From assembly GCF_002575655.3 (NCBI RefSeq), contig NC_053037.3:569200880-569264879 (forward strand): DNA of 64,000 bases, written 5' to 3'. Positions within the stretch are counted from its first letter, which is position 1, and each line of letters begins with the position of its first letter. This stretch comes from Aegilops tauschii subsp. strangulata. Lineage: Eukaryota; Streptophyta; Magnoliopsida; Poales; Poaceae. A program made the translations under genes and the position numbers. This document shows positions 21,024 to 32,573 of the stretch, piece by piece. The notes beneath the pieces were generated by a model that was not told the origin of the DNA, made no database searches, and saw nothing but the letters and a program-made list of their open reading frames with translations.

Positions 21024-21630
21024 AATCCCTGCTTGTCCTCGAGCAGGTAAATGATAAAAAAAAGATAATTTTTGATGTGGAATGCTACCTAGCATAATCC
21101 TGATCATATAATCTAATCATGGCATGAATATTAAGACACGATTGATTCAAAGCAATAGTCTATCATTTAACATTGAAACAATAATACATCAAGCATACCA
21201 ACCAAGCAATTATGTCTTCTCAAAATAACATAGCCAAAGAAAGCTCATCCCTACAAAATCGTATAGTTTGCCTATGCTTCATCTTCGTCACACAAAATGC
21301 TCCCATCATGCACAACCACGATGACAAGCCAAGCAATTGTTTCATACTTTAGTATTTTCAAACTTTTTCAACCTTCACACAATATATGAGCGCGAGCCAT
21401 GGATATACCACTATAGGTGGAATACAATATGATGATGGAGGTTGTGTGGAGAAGACAAAAAAGGGAGGAAGTCTTACATCGACGCGGCTAATCAATGGGC
21501 TATGGAGATGCCCATCAATTGATGTCAATTCGAGGAGTAGGGATTTCCATGCAATGGATGCACTAGAGCTATAAGTGTATGAAAGCTCAAACTGAAACTA
21601 AGTGGGTGTGCATCCAACTTGCTTGCTCGA

Positions 21631-22996
21631 CACTACTAGGAAAAGGCTAATTAGTGGCGCACCTATTTTTGCCATTAATGGCGCACTATAGGTGTGCCAC
21701 TATTATCACGCCATTAGTAACAAATAGTAATGGCGCACCTTTTTCAAAAAAGAAATCAGAAATTTTTTTCAAATCTTTTTTTCGTTTTTTTCTTAATCTC
21801 GGGTCACAATGGCTTAATCTCGGGTCAATATGCTTAATCTCAAGTCAAATCGCACTTCATGGTCAAACTTCCCAGAAGGTCACCCATCCTCAAACTACTC
21901 CAGCCCGAGCACACTTAACTTCGCAGTTCTATCCAACCCCAGCACCAGCTCACTTCACAGGCACTTGTTGATATATTTATCATATCAATCCTATTAAACC
22001 TTGTTGATGTCTAGGACTTTGTTCATGTTCATGAGTGTGATGAAATTTTGAAAAAATATTTGAAATTTCTCGGTCATATTACGTATCATGTTTTGAACAT
22101 TATTTCCAAAAAAAATTCGAAACCAATTTTTTTCTGGTACTAGTGGCGCACCTAGCAAATGGTGTGCCACTACTAAGTTTGAATTTTTTTTCCATTCCCC
22201 CCTCTAGATCTTATTTTTTCCATTTCCCCCCTCTAGATCTTAAGTTTGAATTCGGATGTAACTTTTCGAGTAGATGATTTTTATATAAAAAACTTTTTAA
22301 TCCGAGTTCGTATGCGAAAGTTATGCCCATTTTACTAAATTCCAGAGAGATTTTGCAAATAAAGTCGAAATTCATATTTGTAAATTTTCCCAACATCTAG
22401 ACCACATATCACATGGGAAACTTATTTTCTTTTATTTTTTTACATTTCCATAATTTTCTTTTATTTTTTCTAAAACTGAAAAGGCGGTCTGGGGGGGTGT
22501 GTGTGCAAAGAAAGTTAGTAATGGCGCACCACCTAACAATGCGCCATTAGTAACCCTGGTTACTAATGGCGCACCTGTTACGTGATGCACCATTACTAGT
22601 TTTTGCAAAAAAAATAAAAAAATTGTTAGTAGTGGCGCACCGTGGTTGTGGTGCGCCATTACTAGTTTGAACTAGTAATGGCGCACTATACACTGGTGCG
22701 CCATTACTAGTTTTTTTTTAAAGTAAAAAAAAGTTAGTAGTGGCGCACAGAGTGTGTGGTGCGCCATTACTAGTTAAAACTAGTAATGGCGCACTTTGCC
22801 CTGATGCGCCATTACTAGTTTCGAAAAATAAAAAAAATTGTTAGTAGTGGCGCACCGTGGGTGTGGTGCGCCATTAGTGATATTGACATTAATGGCATAC
22901 CTACACATGGTACGCCACTGCTATATAGCAGTGGCGCACCACATATGTGGTGCGCCATTAATGTCCACATTAGCTATAGCCATTTTCCTAGTAGTG
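21631..22996. mobile_element. M2: small non-autonomous CACTA-ended element
   Basis: Starts CACTACTAGGAAAAGGC at 21631 and ends CCTAGTAGTG at 22996. Flanking triplets are CGA (21628-21630) and TGA (22997-22999), consistent with a decayed duplication. 1,366 bp, same GCGCACC/GGTGCGCC modules and core as M1, shorter on the left. No coding capacity. Confidence 0.8.
21867..21930 (-). repeat. 5S rRNA-derived segment in M2
   Basis: Same segment as in M1, same orientation relative to the core, with a few substitutions (AGAACTGCGAAGTTAAGT, GGATGGGTGACCTTC). Confidence 0.75.
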
Positions 22997-24369
22997 TGAA
23001 GACCTAGGGCATTTGAGAAAGCCCATTGTTTGGAATATACAAGCCCATTGTTGGAGGCCCGTTGTTGGAATATATAATCTATAAGTATATAAAAGTGATA
23101 ACTCAAGAGACTCTCTATATGAAGAACATGGTGCTACCCTGAAGCACAAGTATGGTAAAAGGATAGTAACATTGTCTCTTCTCTCTTTTCTCTCTCTTTT
23201 TTCTCTCTTTTTTTGTAGGCTTCTTTGGCCTCTTTCTTTTTTGGGGGGATAACCTCACATGGGACAATGTTTTAATAATGATGATCATCACACTTTTATT
23301 TACTTACAACTCAATATTACAACTCGATACTAGAACAAAGATATGACTCTATATGAATGCCTCCGGCGGTGTACCGGGATGTGCAATGATCTAGCGTAGC
23401 AATGAAATCAAAAAACGGACAAGCCAGGAAAACATCATGCTAGCTATCTTGCGATCATGCGAAGCAATATGACAATAAATGCTCAAGTCATGTATATGAT
23501 GATGATGGAAGTTGCATGGCAATATATCTCGGAATGGCTATGGAAATGCCACGATAGGTGGGTATGGTGGCTGTTTTGAGGAAGATATAAGGAGGCTTTT
23601 GTGTGATAGAGCGTATCGTATCACGGGGTTTGGATGCACCGGCGAAGTTTGCACCAACTCTCGAGGTGAGAAAGGGCAATGCACGGTACCGAAGAGGCTA
23701 GCAATGATGGAAGGGTGAGAGTGTGTATAATCCATGGACTCAACATTAGTCATAAAGAACTCACATACTTATTGCAAAAATCTACAAGTCATCAAAACCA
23801 AGCACTACACGCATGCTCCTAGGGGGATAGATTGGTAGGAAAAGACCATCGCTCGTCCCCGACCGCCACTCATAAGGAAGATAATCGAAGAAACACCTCA
23901 TGCTTCAAATTTGTTACACAACAGTTACCATACGTGCATGCTACGGGACTTGCAAACCTCCACACAAGTATTTCTCAAATTTACAATTACCCACTATCAT
24001 GAATCTAATATCACCATCTTTATATCGCAAAACTATTGCAAGGAATCAAACATATCATATTCAGTGATCTACAAGTTTTATGTAGGATTTTATGACTAAC
24101 CATGTGAATGACCAATTCCTATCATCTCTCTAAATAGATATAAGTGAAGCAAGAGAGTTTAATTCGTTCTACAAAAGATATGCCCACGCTCTAACAAATA
24201 TAATTGAAGCAAAAGAGCATTCTAGAAATGGCGGTTTTCTATGTGAAGAGAAACAGGCAATCCAAACTTCAAATGATATAAGTGAAGCACATGAAGCATT
24301 CTATAAAGCCATACTCAAAGAATATAAGTGAAGTGCAATGAGCATTCTATAAATCAACCAAGGACTATC
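22997..24369. other. Non-coding part of G2
   Basis: Between M2 and the first broken frame no gene was recognised. Short frames on both strands are unconvincing. It contains a T/C-rich tract (23175-23235). In transcript order this is downstream of the G2 ORF, before the 3' LTR. Confidence 0.4.
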
Positions 24370-24813
24370 TCATGCCAGCATGCTGCATAAAAGAAAAGTG
24401 AAAACTAAATGCAAAAGACGCTCCGAGATTTGCACATATCGCATGAACGAAGCGAATCCGAAAACATACCGATAATTGTTGAAGAAAGATGGGATGCCTT
24501 CCGGGGCATCCCCAAGCTTAGACGCTTGAGTCTCCTTAATATTTACTTGGGGTGCCTTGGGCATCCCCAGGCTTGAGCTCTTGCCTCTCCTCCTTATCCT
24601 CATATCGAAACATCCTCGATCTTCGAACACTTCATCCACACAAAACTCAACAGAAAGCTCGGTAAGATCCGTTAGTATAATAAAGCAAATCACTACTCTA
24701 TGTACTGTTGCAAACCAATTCATATTTTGTTTTTGCATTGTAGCTACTGTAATATAACTTTTCCATGGCTTAATCCACTGATAGAAATTCATCAAAACAA
24801 GCAAACTATGCAT
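24370..24813 (-). other. Open frame in G2 3' region, uncertain
   Basis: A 147-codon frame with a hydrophobic N-terminal and C-terminal portion and a middle MPKAPQVNIKETQASKLGDA. The underlying DNA contains a near-duplicate GGCATCCCC..AGGCTTGAG motif (about 24500-24585). No family recognised and no start context; it may be chance. Reported because it is the longest frame in the stretch and lies on the element's sense strand. Confidence 0.25.
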
Positions 24814-25364
24814 CTAAAACAGAATCTGTCTTAAGCAGGACAGTCTGTAATAATCTGAACATTCACCATACCTCTGGTACTCCAAAAATTCTGAAATAAT
24901 TGGGAAAGATAAGCAATTTTTGTAGAAAGACAGTGCAGGAAGTTTCAGAACCGTTTGACGTTCCAGTAAAAAATGTAAAATCGCGCACTACAGCCAAAGT
25001 TTCTGTTCTGCACCGCACAAACCAACAAGCAATGTAAACATCCTAAAGGCAAATCTTGGCACATTATTTTTATAATACAATGCAATTGTACAAGAGGATA
25101 ATTATTTTTGTTGAAAATTTTCTGTAATCAAGATTCACAAAGTTTCCGTGAGTATGAACAAAGTTCAAGGAGCTGCCCCACTTCAACAATGCTTGTCTCT
25201 CTCACTTTCACTTTCCTTTTTGAAAAGATTTGGGTTCCCCTCTTTAATTTTTTTGTTTTTAAACTTTATAAAAGCACTCAAAAGAAATAAATGACTCTCT
25301 AAAACTTCCGGGTTGTCTCCCCGGCAGCGCTTTCTTTAAAGCCATAAAGCTAGGCATATAGTGC

Positions 25365-26652
25365 TCAAGCAATGGATCCACCCGGATCCCAACGTATATC
25401 AAAGCCAATTTTAATTAACAATGATTTGTAATTTAGTAGTGAGCACAAAGTAACATATATCAGGTAATGACGAAGTCTAACTCTCTTCCTATGCATCGGC
25501 ATATCATAAAAGAACAATTCATGCACACAAAATAAAGGCCAATGCATAATATAAATAGTTTCTTGCAATTTTATCTTATTGGAAACATGGAGAGGCAGAG
25601 ATGTAGTTCCTCTCTCATAATAATTGCAAGTAGGAGCAGCAAGCACATGCATATTATATCTATCAAAATCATCATGTGTAGTAGTGAAACGTAACCCATA
25701 AATATAATCCTTAATAAGGGCAAACTTCTCCGATATAGTGTAGTTGGGAGAATTCAAAAAGATAATAGGACTATCATGCATGGGTGCAATAGCCACAATT
25801 TCATGTTTAACATAAGGAACTATAGCAAGTTCATCTCCATAAGCATAATTCATGTTGGCATCTAGGCCACAAGCATAGCAAGCATTCATCCTTCGGTAAG
25901 CACGAAGGGAAATTGAACAATGTATGAGTTGAAGAGTTACTCTCATTAGAAGGTGGGCACGGGTGATCAATCCGCTCTTCCTCCTTTTGTTCTTCGCTCT
26001 CCTCCTCATCTTTTTCATACAATGAGCTCACAATGTCATTAATTTCTTCTTCCATAGACTCCAGCAAAATATTAGTCTCTTCTTGGACAGCGGAGACTCT
26101 CTCAATAAAATCATCAATATCAGAATTGAATTCATAATTCTCATAGCAATATTTAAGTATAGCAAAAATTTAAAGTCTATAAATTGAATCATCAAAATCT
26201 TCAAACTCTTTAAACAAAGATTCAATTTCATAAGCACCCATAAAAGCAACGAACTCTTCTATTTGTTCCACATCATAGTAATCATATATACCATTAGCAT
26301 AAGAAGCTAAGGTTTCATTATCATTAAATTCACATGAAAAGGGAAGGTGTGGAGCCTTCATCCTAGAGCAACAAGTGTAATCATATCTCAAGCATAGTTG
26401 CCGAGCATACCAATGCAACATATAAATTTGATCCCATAATAGTTTCCCTTTTTGAGTCAAGCGATAATCCCTAAAGTATTCATGTTGATCCAACGTGTCT
26501 CCCATTACAAAGTTGAATGGGGTTTTCTCAGTATTATCAAAGTAGTACATAATATCTTTCACATAATGAGCATCGAGGGTTTTAGGAGGTTCCCCATCTC
26601 CATGAGTAGCAAGTACGCCTAATTTTTTTGGTATTTCGTGTTCCATATCCAT
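25365..26652 (-). pseudogene. G2-specific acidic ORF, not Gag or Pol, broken
   Basis: Begins at ATG 26652, about 95 bp inside the PBS, where gag would start. The first 160 codons (MDMEHEIPKKLGVLATHGD; DQIYMLHWYARQLCLRYDY) end at a stop at 26170. After a shift of frame, 26067-25831 encodes a Glu-rich segment (ESMEEEINDIVSSLYEKDEE). A further shift leads to 25890-25365 (CGLDANMNYAYGDELAIVPY; HVLAAPTCNYYERGTTSLPL). The three pieces are collinear and probably one former protein of about 400-430 residues. No zinc knuckle, protease, RT or integrase motif. Function unknown; a packaging role is conceivable but unsupported. Confidence 0.5.
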
Positions 26653-26747
26653 AACTAAAGATAGAGAGCAACTTGGAACAGCAAATAAAAACTACTTAGT
26701 GATAAAGCAAACAAGCACACACGAGAATATTCACCCCACGCTATAAC

Positions 26748-26765
26748 TCCCCGGCAACGGCGCCA
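26748..26765 (-). promoter_or_regulatory. G2 primer-binding site
   Basis: The minus strand reads TGGCGCCGTTGCCGGGGA, 11 bp inside the LTR, the same PBS and spacing as G1. This PBS is common in plant Athila/Tat Gypsy elements. Confidence 0.8.
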
Positions 26766-27576
26766 AAAAAAGGTCTTGATAACCCACAAGTATAGGGGAT
26801 CAATTGTAGCCTCTTTCGATAAGTAAGAGTGTCGAACCCAACGAGGAGCTAAAGGTAGAACAAATATTCCCTCAAGTTCTATCGACCACCGATACAACTC
26901 TACGCACACTTAACGTTCGCTTTACCTAGAACAAGTATGAAACTAGAAGTACTTTGTAGGTGTTGTTGGATAAGTTTGCAAGATAATAAAGAGCGGGTAA
27001 ATAAAAACTAGGGGCTGTTTAGATAAAGAAATAACTAAGTTATTTTTAATAGACAGCTTTTTGTCACGAGAAAGTTATTTGTCCCTAGGCAATGGATAAC
27101 TAGACCGGTAATCATTATTGCAATTTTATTTGAGGGAGAGGCATAAGCTAACATACTTTATCTTCTTGGATCATATGCACTTATGATTGGAACTCTAGCA
27201 AGCATCCGCAACTAGAGATCATTAAGGTAAAACCCAACCATAGCATTAAAGCATCAGGTCCTCTTTATCCCATACGCAACAACCCCCTTACTCGGGTTTA
27301 TGCTTTTGTCACTCAAGAAACCCACTATAAGCGAATCATGAACGTATTGCAACACCCTACAACGGGAATCCCTCACGCTTGCGCGACATAGAGAGCACCA
27401 TAGGACAGCACCAATAATAAAACAAGCAACTCAAACCAATCATGATCATCAATTAACCCATAGGACAAAACGGATCTACTCAAACATCATAGGATAGCCA
27501 TACATCATTGGGAAATAACATATAGCGTTGAGCACCATGTTTGAGTATTGATTACAGCGGGTAAAAGAGGGGTTAC

Positions 27577-29312
27577 TGAAGGAAATATGCCCTAGAGGCA
27601 ATAATAAAGTTATTATTTATTTCCTCATATCATGTTAAATGTTTATTATTCATGCTAGAATTGTATTAACCGGAAACATAATACATGTGTGAATACATAG
27701 ACAAACATAGTGTCACTAGTATGCCTCTAGCTACTTGACTAGCTCGTTGATCAAAGATGGTTGAGTTTCCTAGCCATGGACATGAGTTGTCATTTGATTA
27801 ACGGGGTCATATCATTAGGAGAATGATGTGATTGACTTGACCCATTTCGTTAGCTTAGCACTTGATCGTTTAGTTTATTGCTATTGCTTTCTTCATGACT
27901 TAAATATGTTCCTATGAATATGAGATTATGCAACTCCCAAATACCGGAGGAACACTTTGTGTGCTACCAAACGTCACAACGTAACTGGGTGATTATAAAG
28001 GTGCTCTACATGTGTCTCCGATTGTGTTTATAGAGTTGGCATAGATCGAGATTAGGATTTGTCACTCCGATTGTCGGAGAGGTATCTCTGGGCCCTCTCG
28101 GTAATGCACATCACTATAAGCCTTGCAAGCAATGTGACTAGTGAGTTAGTTGTAGGATGATGCATTACGGAACGAGTAAAGAGACTTGCCGGTAATGAGA
28201 TTGAGCTAGGTATTGAGATACCGACGATCGAATCTCGAGCAAGTAACATACCAATGACAAAGGGAACAACGTATGTTGTTATGCAGTTTGACCGATAAAG
28301 ATCTTCGTAGAATATGTAGGAACCAATATGAGCATCAAGGTTCCGCTATTGGTTATTGACCGGTGACATGTCTCGGTCATGTCTACATAGTTCTCGAACC
28401 CGTAGGGTCCGCACGCTTAAAGTTCTGTGACGATCGGTATTATGAGTTTTTGTGTTTTGATGTACCGAAGGTAGTTCGGAGTCCCAGATATGATCACAGA
28501 CATGACGAGGAGTCTTGAAATGGTCGAGATGTAAAGATCGATATATTGGACGACTATGTTCGGACACCGGAAATGTTTTCGGAAGTTTCGGACATGTACC
28601 GGAGTACCGGGGGGTTACCGGAACCCCCTGGGGAGTATAATGGGCCAATTGGGCCTTAGTGGAGAAGAGGAGGGGCAGCCAGGGCAGGCCGCGCGCGCCC
28701 TCCCCCTCTAGTCCGAATTGGGCAAGGGGGGAGGCGCCCCCCTTGCCTTCCTCCTCTCTCCTTCCCTTCCCCCTTCTCCTACTCCTACTAGGAAAGAAGG
28801 AGTCCTACTCCCGGTGCGAGTAGGACTCCCCCCTTGGCGCGCCCTCCTCCTTGGCCGGCCGCCTCCCCCTAGCTCCTTTATATACGGGGGCAGGGGGCAC
28901 CCCAAGACACAACAATTGATCATTGATCTCTTAGCAGTGTGCGGTGCCCCCTCCACCATAATCCACCTCGGTCATATCGTAGCGGTGCTTAGGCGAAGCC
29001 CTGCGTCGGTAACTTCATCAACACCTTCATCACACCGTCGTGCTGACGAAGCTCTTCCCCGAAGCTCTACTGGATCGTGAGTTCGTGGGACGTCACCAAG
29101 CTGAACGTGTGCTGAACGCGGAGGTGCCATACGTTCGGTACTGAGGATCGGTCGATCGTGAAGACGTACGACTACATAACCCGCGTTGTCATAACGCTTC
29201 CGCTTACAGTCTACGAGGGTACGTAGACGACACTCTCCCCTCTCGTTGCTATGCATCACCATGATCTTGCGTGTGCGTAGGAAAGTTTTTGAAATTACCA
29301 CGTTCCCCAACA
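27577..29312 (+). repeat. Angela A 5' LTR
   Basis: 1,736 bp. Compared with the 3' LTR it has extra ATGCCTCTAGCTACTTG and a roughly 30-bp segment near 27950-27985, so the pair has diverged by indels as well as substitutions. Confidence 0.9.
28878..28884 (+). promoter_or_regulatory. TATA box of the Angela A 5' LTR
   Basis: TTATATA within CTCCTTTATATACGGGGGC, the Angela/BARE core-promoter context. The sister LTR has it at 47406-47412; Angela B at about 53081 and 59792 and Angela C at about 63793 have it on the minus strand. Confidence 0.65.
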
Positions 29313-29313
29313 G

Positions 29314-29326
29314 TGGCATCCGAGCT
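29314..29326 (+). promoter_or_regulatory. Angela A primer-binding site
   Basis: TGGCATCCGAGCT next to the LTR end is a degenerate form of the initiator tRNA-Met PBS (TGGTATCAGAGC). The same degenerate form is present in Angela B and C, so it is inherited rather than private decay. Confidence 0.65.
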
Positions 29327-30483
29327 AGGTTTATGCGCAAATGTTATATGCACGAGTAGAACACAAGTGAGTTGTGGGCGATACAAGTCATACTGCTTAC
29401 CAGCATGTCATACTTTGGTTCTACCGACGTGCTTTGCACACAGGTGGCTGGCGGGTGTCAGTTTCTCCAACTTTAGTTGAACCGAGTGTGACTACGCCCG
29501 GTCCTTGAGAAGGTTAAAACAGCACTAACTTGACGAACTATCGTTGTGGTTTTGATGCGTAGGTAAGAATGGTTCTTGCTAAGCCCGTAGCAGCCACGTA
29601 AAACTTGCAACAACAAAGGAGAGGACGTCTAACTTGTTTTTGCAGGGCATGTTGTGATGTGATATGGTCAAGACATGATGCTATATTTTATTGTATGAGA
29701 TGATCATGTTTTGTAACAGAGTTATCGGCAACTAGCAGGAGCCATATGGTTGTCGCTTTATTGTATGCAATGCAATCGCCCTGTAATTGCTTTACCTTAT
29801 CACTAAGCGGTAGCGATAGTCGTAGAAGCAATAGTTGGCGAGACGACAACGATGCTACGATGTCGATCAAGGTGTCACGCCGGTGACGATGGTGATCATG
29901 ATGGTGCTTTGGAGATGGAGATCAAAGGCACAAGAGGATGATGGCCATATCATATCACTTATATTGATTGCATGCGATGTTTATCCTTTATGCATCTTAT
30001 TCTGCTTTGATTGACTGTAGCATTATAAGATGATCTCTCACCAAATTTCAAGGTACAAGTGTTCTCCCTGAGTATGCACTGTTGCCAAAGTTCGTCGTGC
30101 CGAGACACCACGTGATGATCGGGTGTGATAAGCTCTACGTTCACATACAACGGGTGCAAGCCAGTTTTGCACACGCAGAAATACTCGGGTTAAACTTGAC
30201 GAGCCTAGCATATACAGATATGGCGTCGGAACACTGAGACCGAAAGGTCGAACGTGAATCATATAGTAGATATGATCAACATAGTGATGTTCACCATTGA
30301 AAACTACTCCATTTCAGGTGATGATCGGTTATGGTTTAGTTGATTTGGATCGCGTGATCACTTGGATGATAAGAGAGATGTCTATCTAAGTGGGAGTTCT
30401 TAAGTAATATGATTAATTGAACTTAAATTTGTCATGAACTTAGTACCTGATAGTATTTTGCTTGTCTATGTTGTTGTAGATAG
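29327..30483 (+). other. Angela A untranslated leader
   Basis: About 1.16 kb between PBS and gag without a convincing frame. Conserved with the leader of Angela B (58163-59349) and C (62320-63351). BARE-type elements have such long leaders, thought to hold dimerisation and packaging signals. Confidence 0.6.
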
Positions 30484-32172
30484 ATGGCCCGTGATGTTGT
30501 TCCGTTGAATTTTAATGCGTTCGTTGAGAAAGCAAAGATGAAAGATGATGCTAGGAATTACACGGACTGGGTCCGTAACTTGAGGATTATCCTCATTGCT
30601 GCACAGAAGAATTACGTCCTGGAAGCGTCGCTGAGTGTCGGGCCTGCTACAGATGCAACTGACGACATTAAGAACGTCTGGCAGAGCAAAGCTGATGACC
30701 ACTCGATAGTTCAGTGTGCCATTCTTTATGGCTTAGAACCGGGACTTCAACGATGTTTTGAACGTCATGGAGCATATGAGATGTTCCAGGAGTTGAAGTT
30801 CATATTTCAAGCAAATGCCTGGATTGAGAGATATGAAGTCTCCAATAAGTTCTACAGCTGCAAGATGGAGGAGAATAGTTCTGTCAGTGAACATATACTC
30901 AAAATGTCTGGGTATAATAACCACTTGATTCAACTGGGAGTTAATCTTCCGGATGATAGTGTCATTGACAGAATTCTTCAATCGCTGCCACCAATCTACA
31001 AGAGCTTCGTGATGAACTATAATATGCAAGAGATGGATAAGATAATTCCCGAGTTCTTCGCAATGCTAAAGGTTGCGAAGGTAGAAATAAAGAAGGAGCA
31101 TCAAGTGTTGATGGTCAACAAGACCACCAGTTTCAAGAAAAAGGGTAAAGGGAAGAAGAAGGGGAACTTTAAGAAGAACAGCAAACAAGTTGCTGCTCAG
31201 GAGAAGAAACCTAAGTCTGGGCCTAAGCCTGAGACTGAGTGCTTCTACTGCAAGCAGACTGGTCATTGGAAGCGGAACTGCCCCAAGTATTTGGCGGATA
31301 AGAAGGATGGAAAGATGAACAAAGGTATATGTGATATACATGTTATTGATGTGTACCTTACTAAAGCTCGTAGTAGCACCTGGGTATTTTATACTGGTTC
31401 TGTTGCTAATATTTGCAACTCAAAACAGGGACTACGGATTGAGAGAAGATTAGCTAAGGACGAGGTGACGATGCGCGTGGGAAATGGTTCCAAAGTTAGT
31501 GTGATCGCCGTCGGCACGCTACCTCTACATCTACCTTCGGGATTAGTTTTAGACCTGAATAATTGTTATTTGGTGCCAGCGTTGAGCATGAACATTATAT
31601 CTGGATCTTGTTGGATGCGAAACGGTTATTCATTTAAATCTGAGAATAATGGTTGTTCTATTTATATGAGTAATATCTTTTATGGTCATGCACCCTTGAA
31701 GAGTGGTCCATTTTTGTTGAATCTCGATAGTAGTGATACACATATTCATAAAGTTGAAGCCAAAAGATGCAGAGTTGATAATGATAGTGCAACTTATTTG
31801 TGGCACTGCCGTTTGGGTCATATTGGTGTAGAGCGCATGAAGAAACTCCATACTGATGGACTTTTGGAATCACTTGATTATGAATCACTTGGTACTTGCG
31901 AACCATGCCTCATGGGCAAGATGACTGAAACGCCGTTCTCTGGAACAATGGAGCGAGCAACAGATTTGTTGGAAATCATACATACTGATGTATGTCGTCG
32001 AATGAATATTGAGGCTCGCGGCGGGTGTCGTTATTTTCTCACCTTCACAGATGATTTGAGCAGATATGGGCATATCTACTTAATGAAAAATAAGTCTGAA
32101 ACATTTGAAAAGTTCAAAGAATTTCAGAGTGAAGTTGAAAATCATCGTAACAAGAAAATAAAGTTTCTATGA
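30484..32172 (+). pseudogene. gag-pol: Angela A Gag-Protease-Integrase N-terminal part
   Basis: A 562-residue frame from ATG 30484. Residues about 1-230 are Copia Gag (YTDWVRNLRIIL, VSEHILKMSGYNNHL). The CCHC knuckle CFYCKQTGHWKRNC is at 253-266. The aspartic protease site at about 302-307 reads VFYTGS, so the catalytic Asp (304) is Tyr. The integrase HHCC zinc region lies at about 440-480 and the first catalytic region at about 500 (HTDVCRRMN). It ends at TGA 32170-32172, the third base set of a CGA-like codon (CpG decay), just before the SDHGGEY motif holding the second catalytic Asp. Angela B stops at the same codon. Confidence 0.85.
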
Positions 32173-32573
32173 TCTGATCATGGAGGAGAATATTTGAGTT
32201 ACGAGTTTGGTCTTCATTTGAAAGAATGCGGAATAGTTTCGCAACTCATGCCACCCAGAACACCACAGCGCAATGGTGTGTCCGAACGTCGTAATCGTAC
32301 TTTACTAGATATGGTGCGATCTATGATGTCGCTTACTGATTTGCCGCTATCGTTTTGGGGTTATGCTTTAGAGACGGCTGCATTCACGTTAAATAGGGTA
32401 CCATCAAAATCCGTTGAGATGACGCCTTATGAACTGTGGTTTGGCAAGAAACCAAAGTTGTCGTTTCTTAAAGTTTGGGGCTGCGATGCTTATGTGAAAA
32501 AGCTTCAACCTGATAAGCTCGAACCCAAATCGGAGAAATGTGTCTTCATAGGATACCCAAAGGAAACTGTTGG
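32173..32573 (+). pseudogene. pol: Angela A integrase core, second part
   Basis: The same frame continues past the stop: SDHGGEYLSYEF with the second catalytic Asp, then QRNGVSERRNRTLLDMVRSM with the catalytic Glu, then GYALETAAFTLNRVPSKSVE. Cut at 32573 by M3. Confidence 0.85.

Noticed and set aside
24370..24813. Two-helix membrane protein gene
   Set aside because: Hydrophobic ends are from A/T-rich sequence, with no supporting homology; kept only as an uncertain frame.
28718..29080. 120-codon Pro/Arg-rich frame in Angela
   Set aside because: LTR promoter region; the similar frame in every Angela LTR differs in phase and has no homologue recognised.
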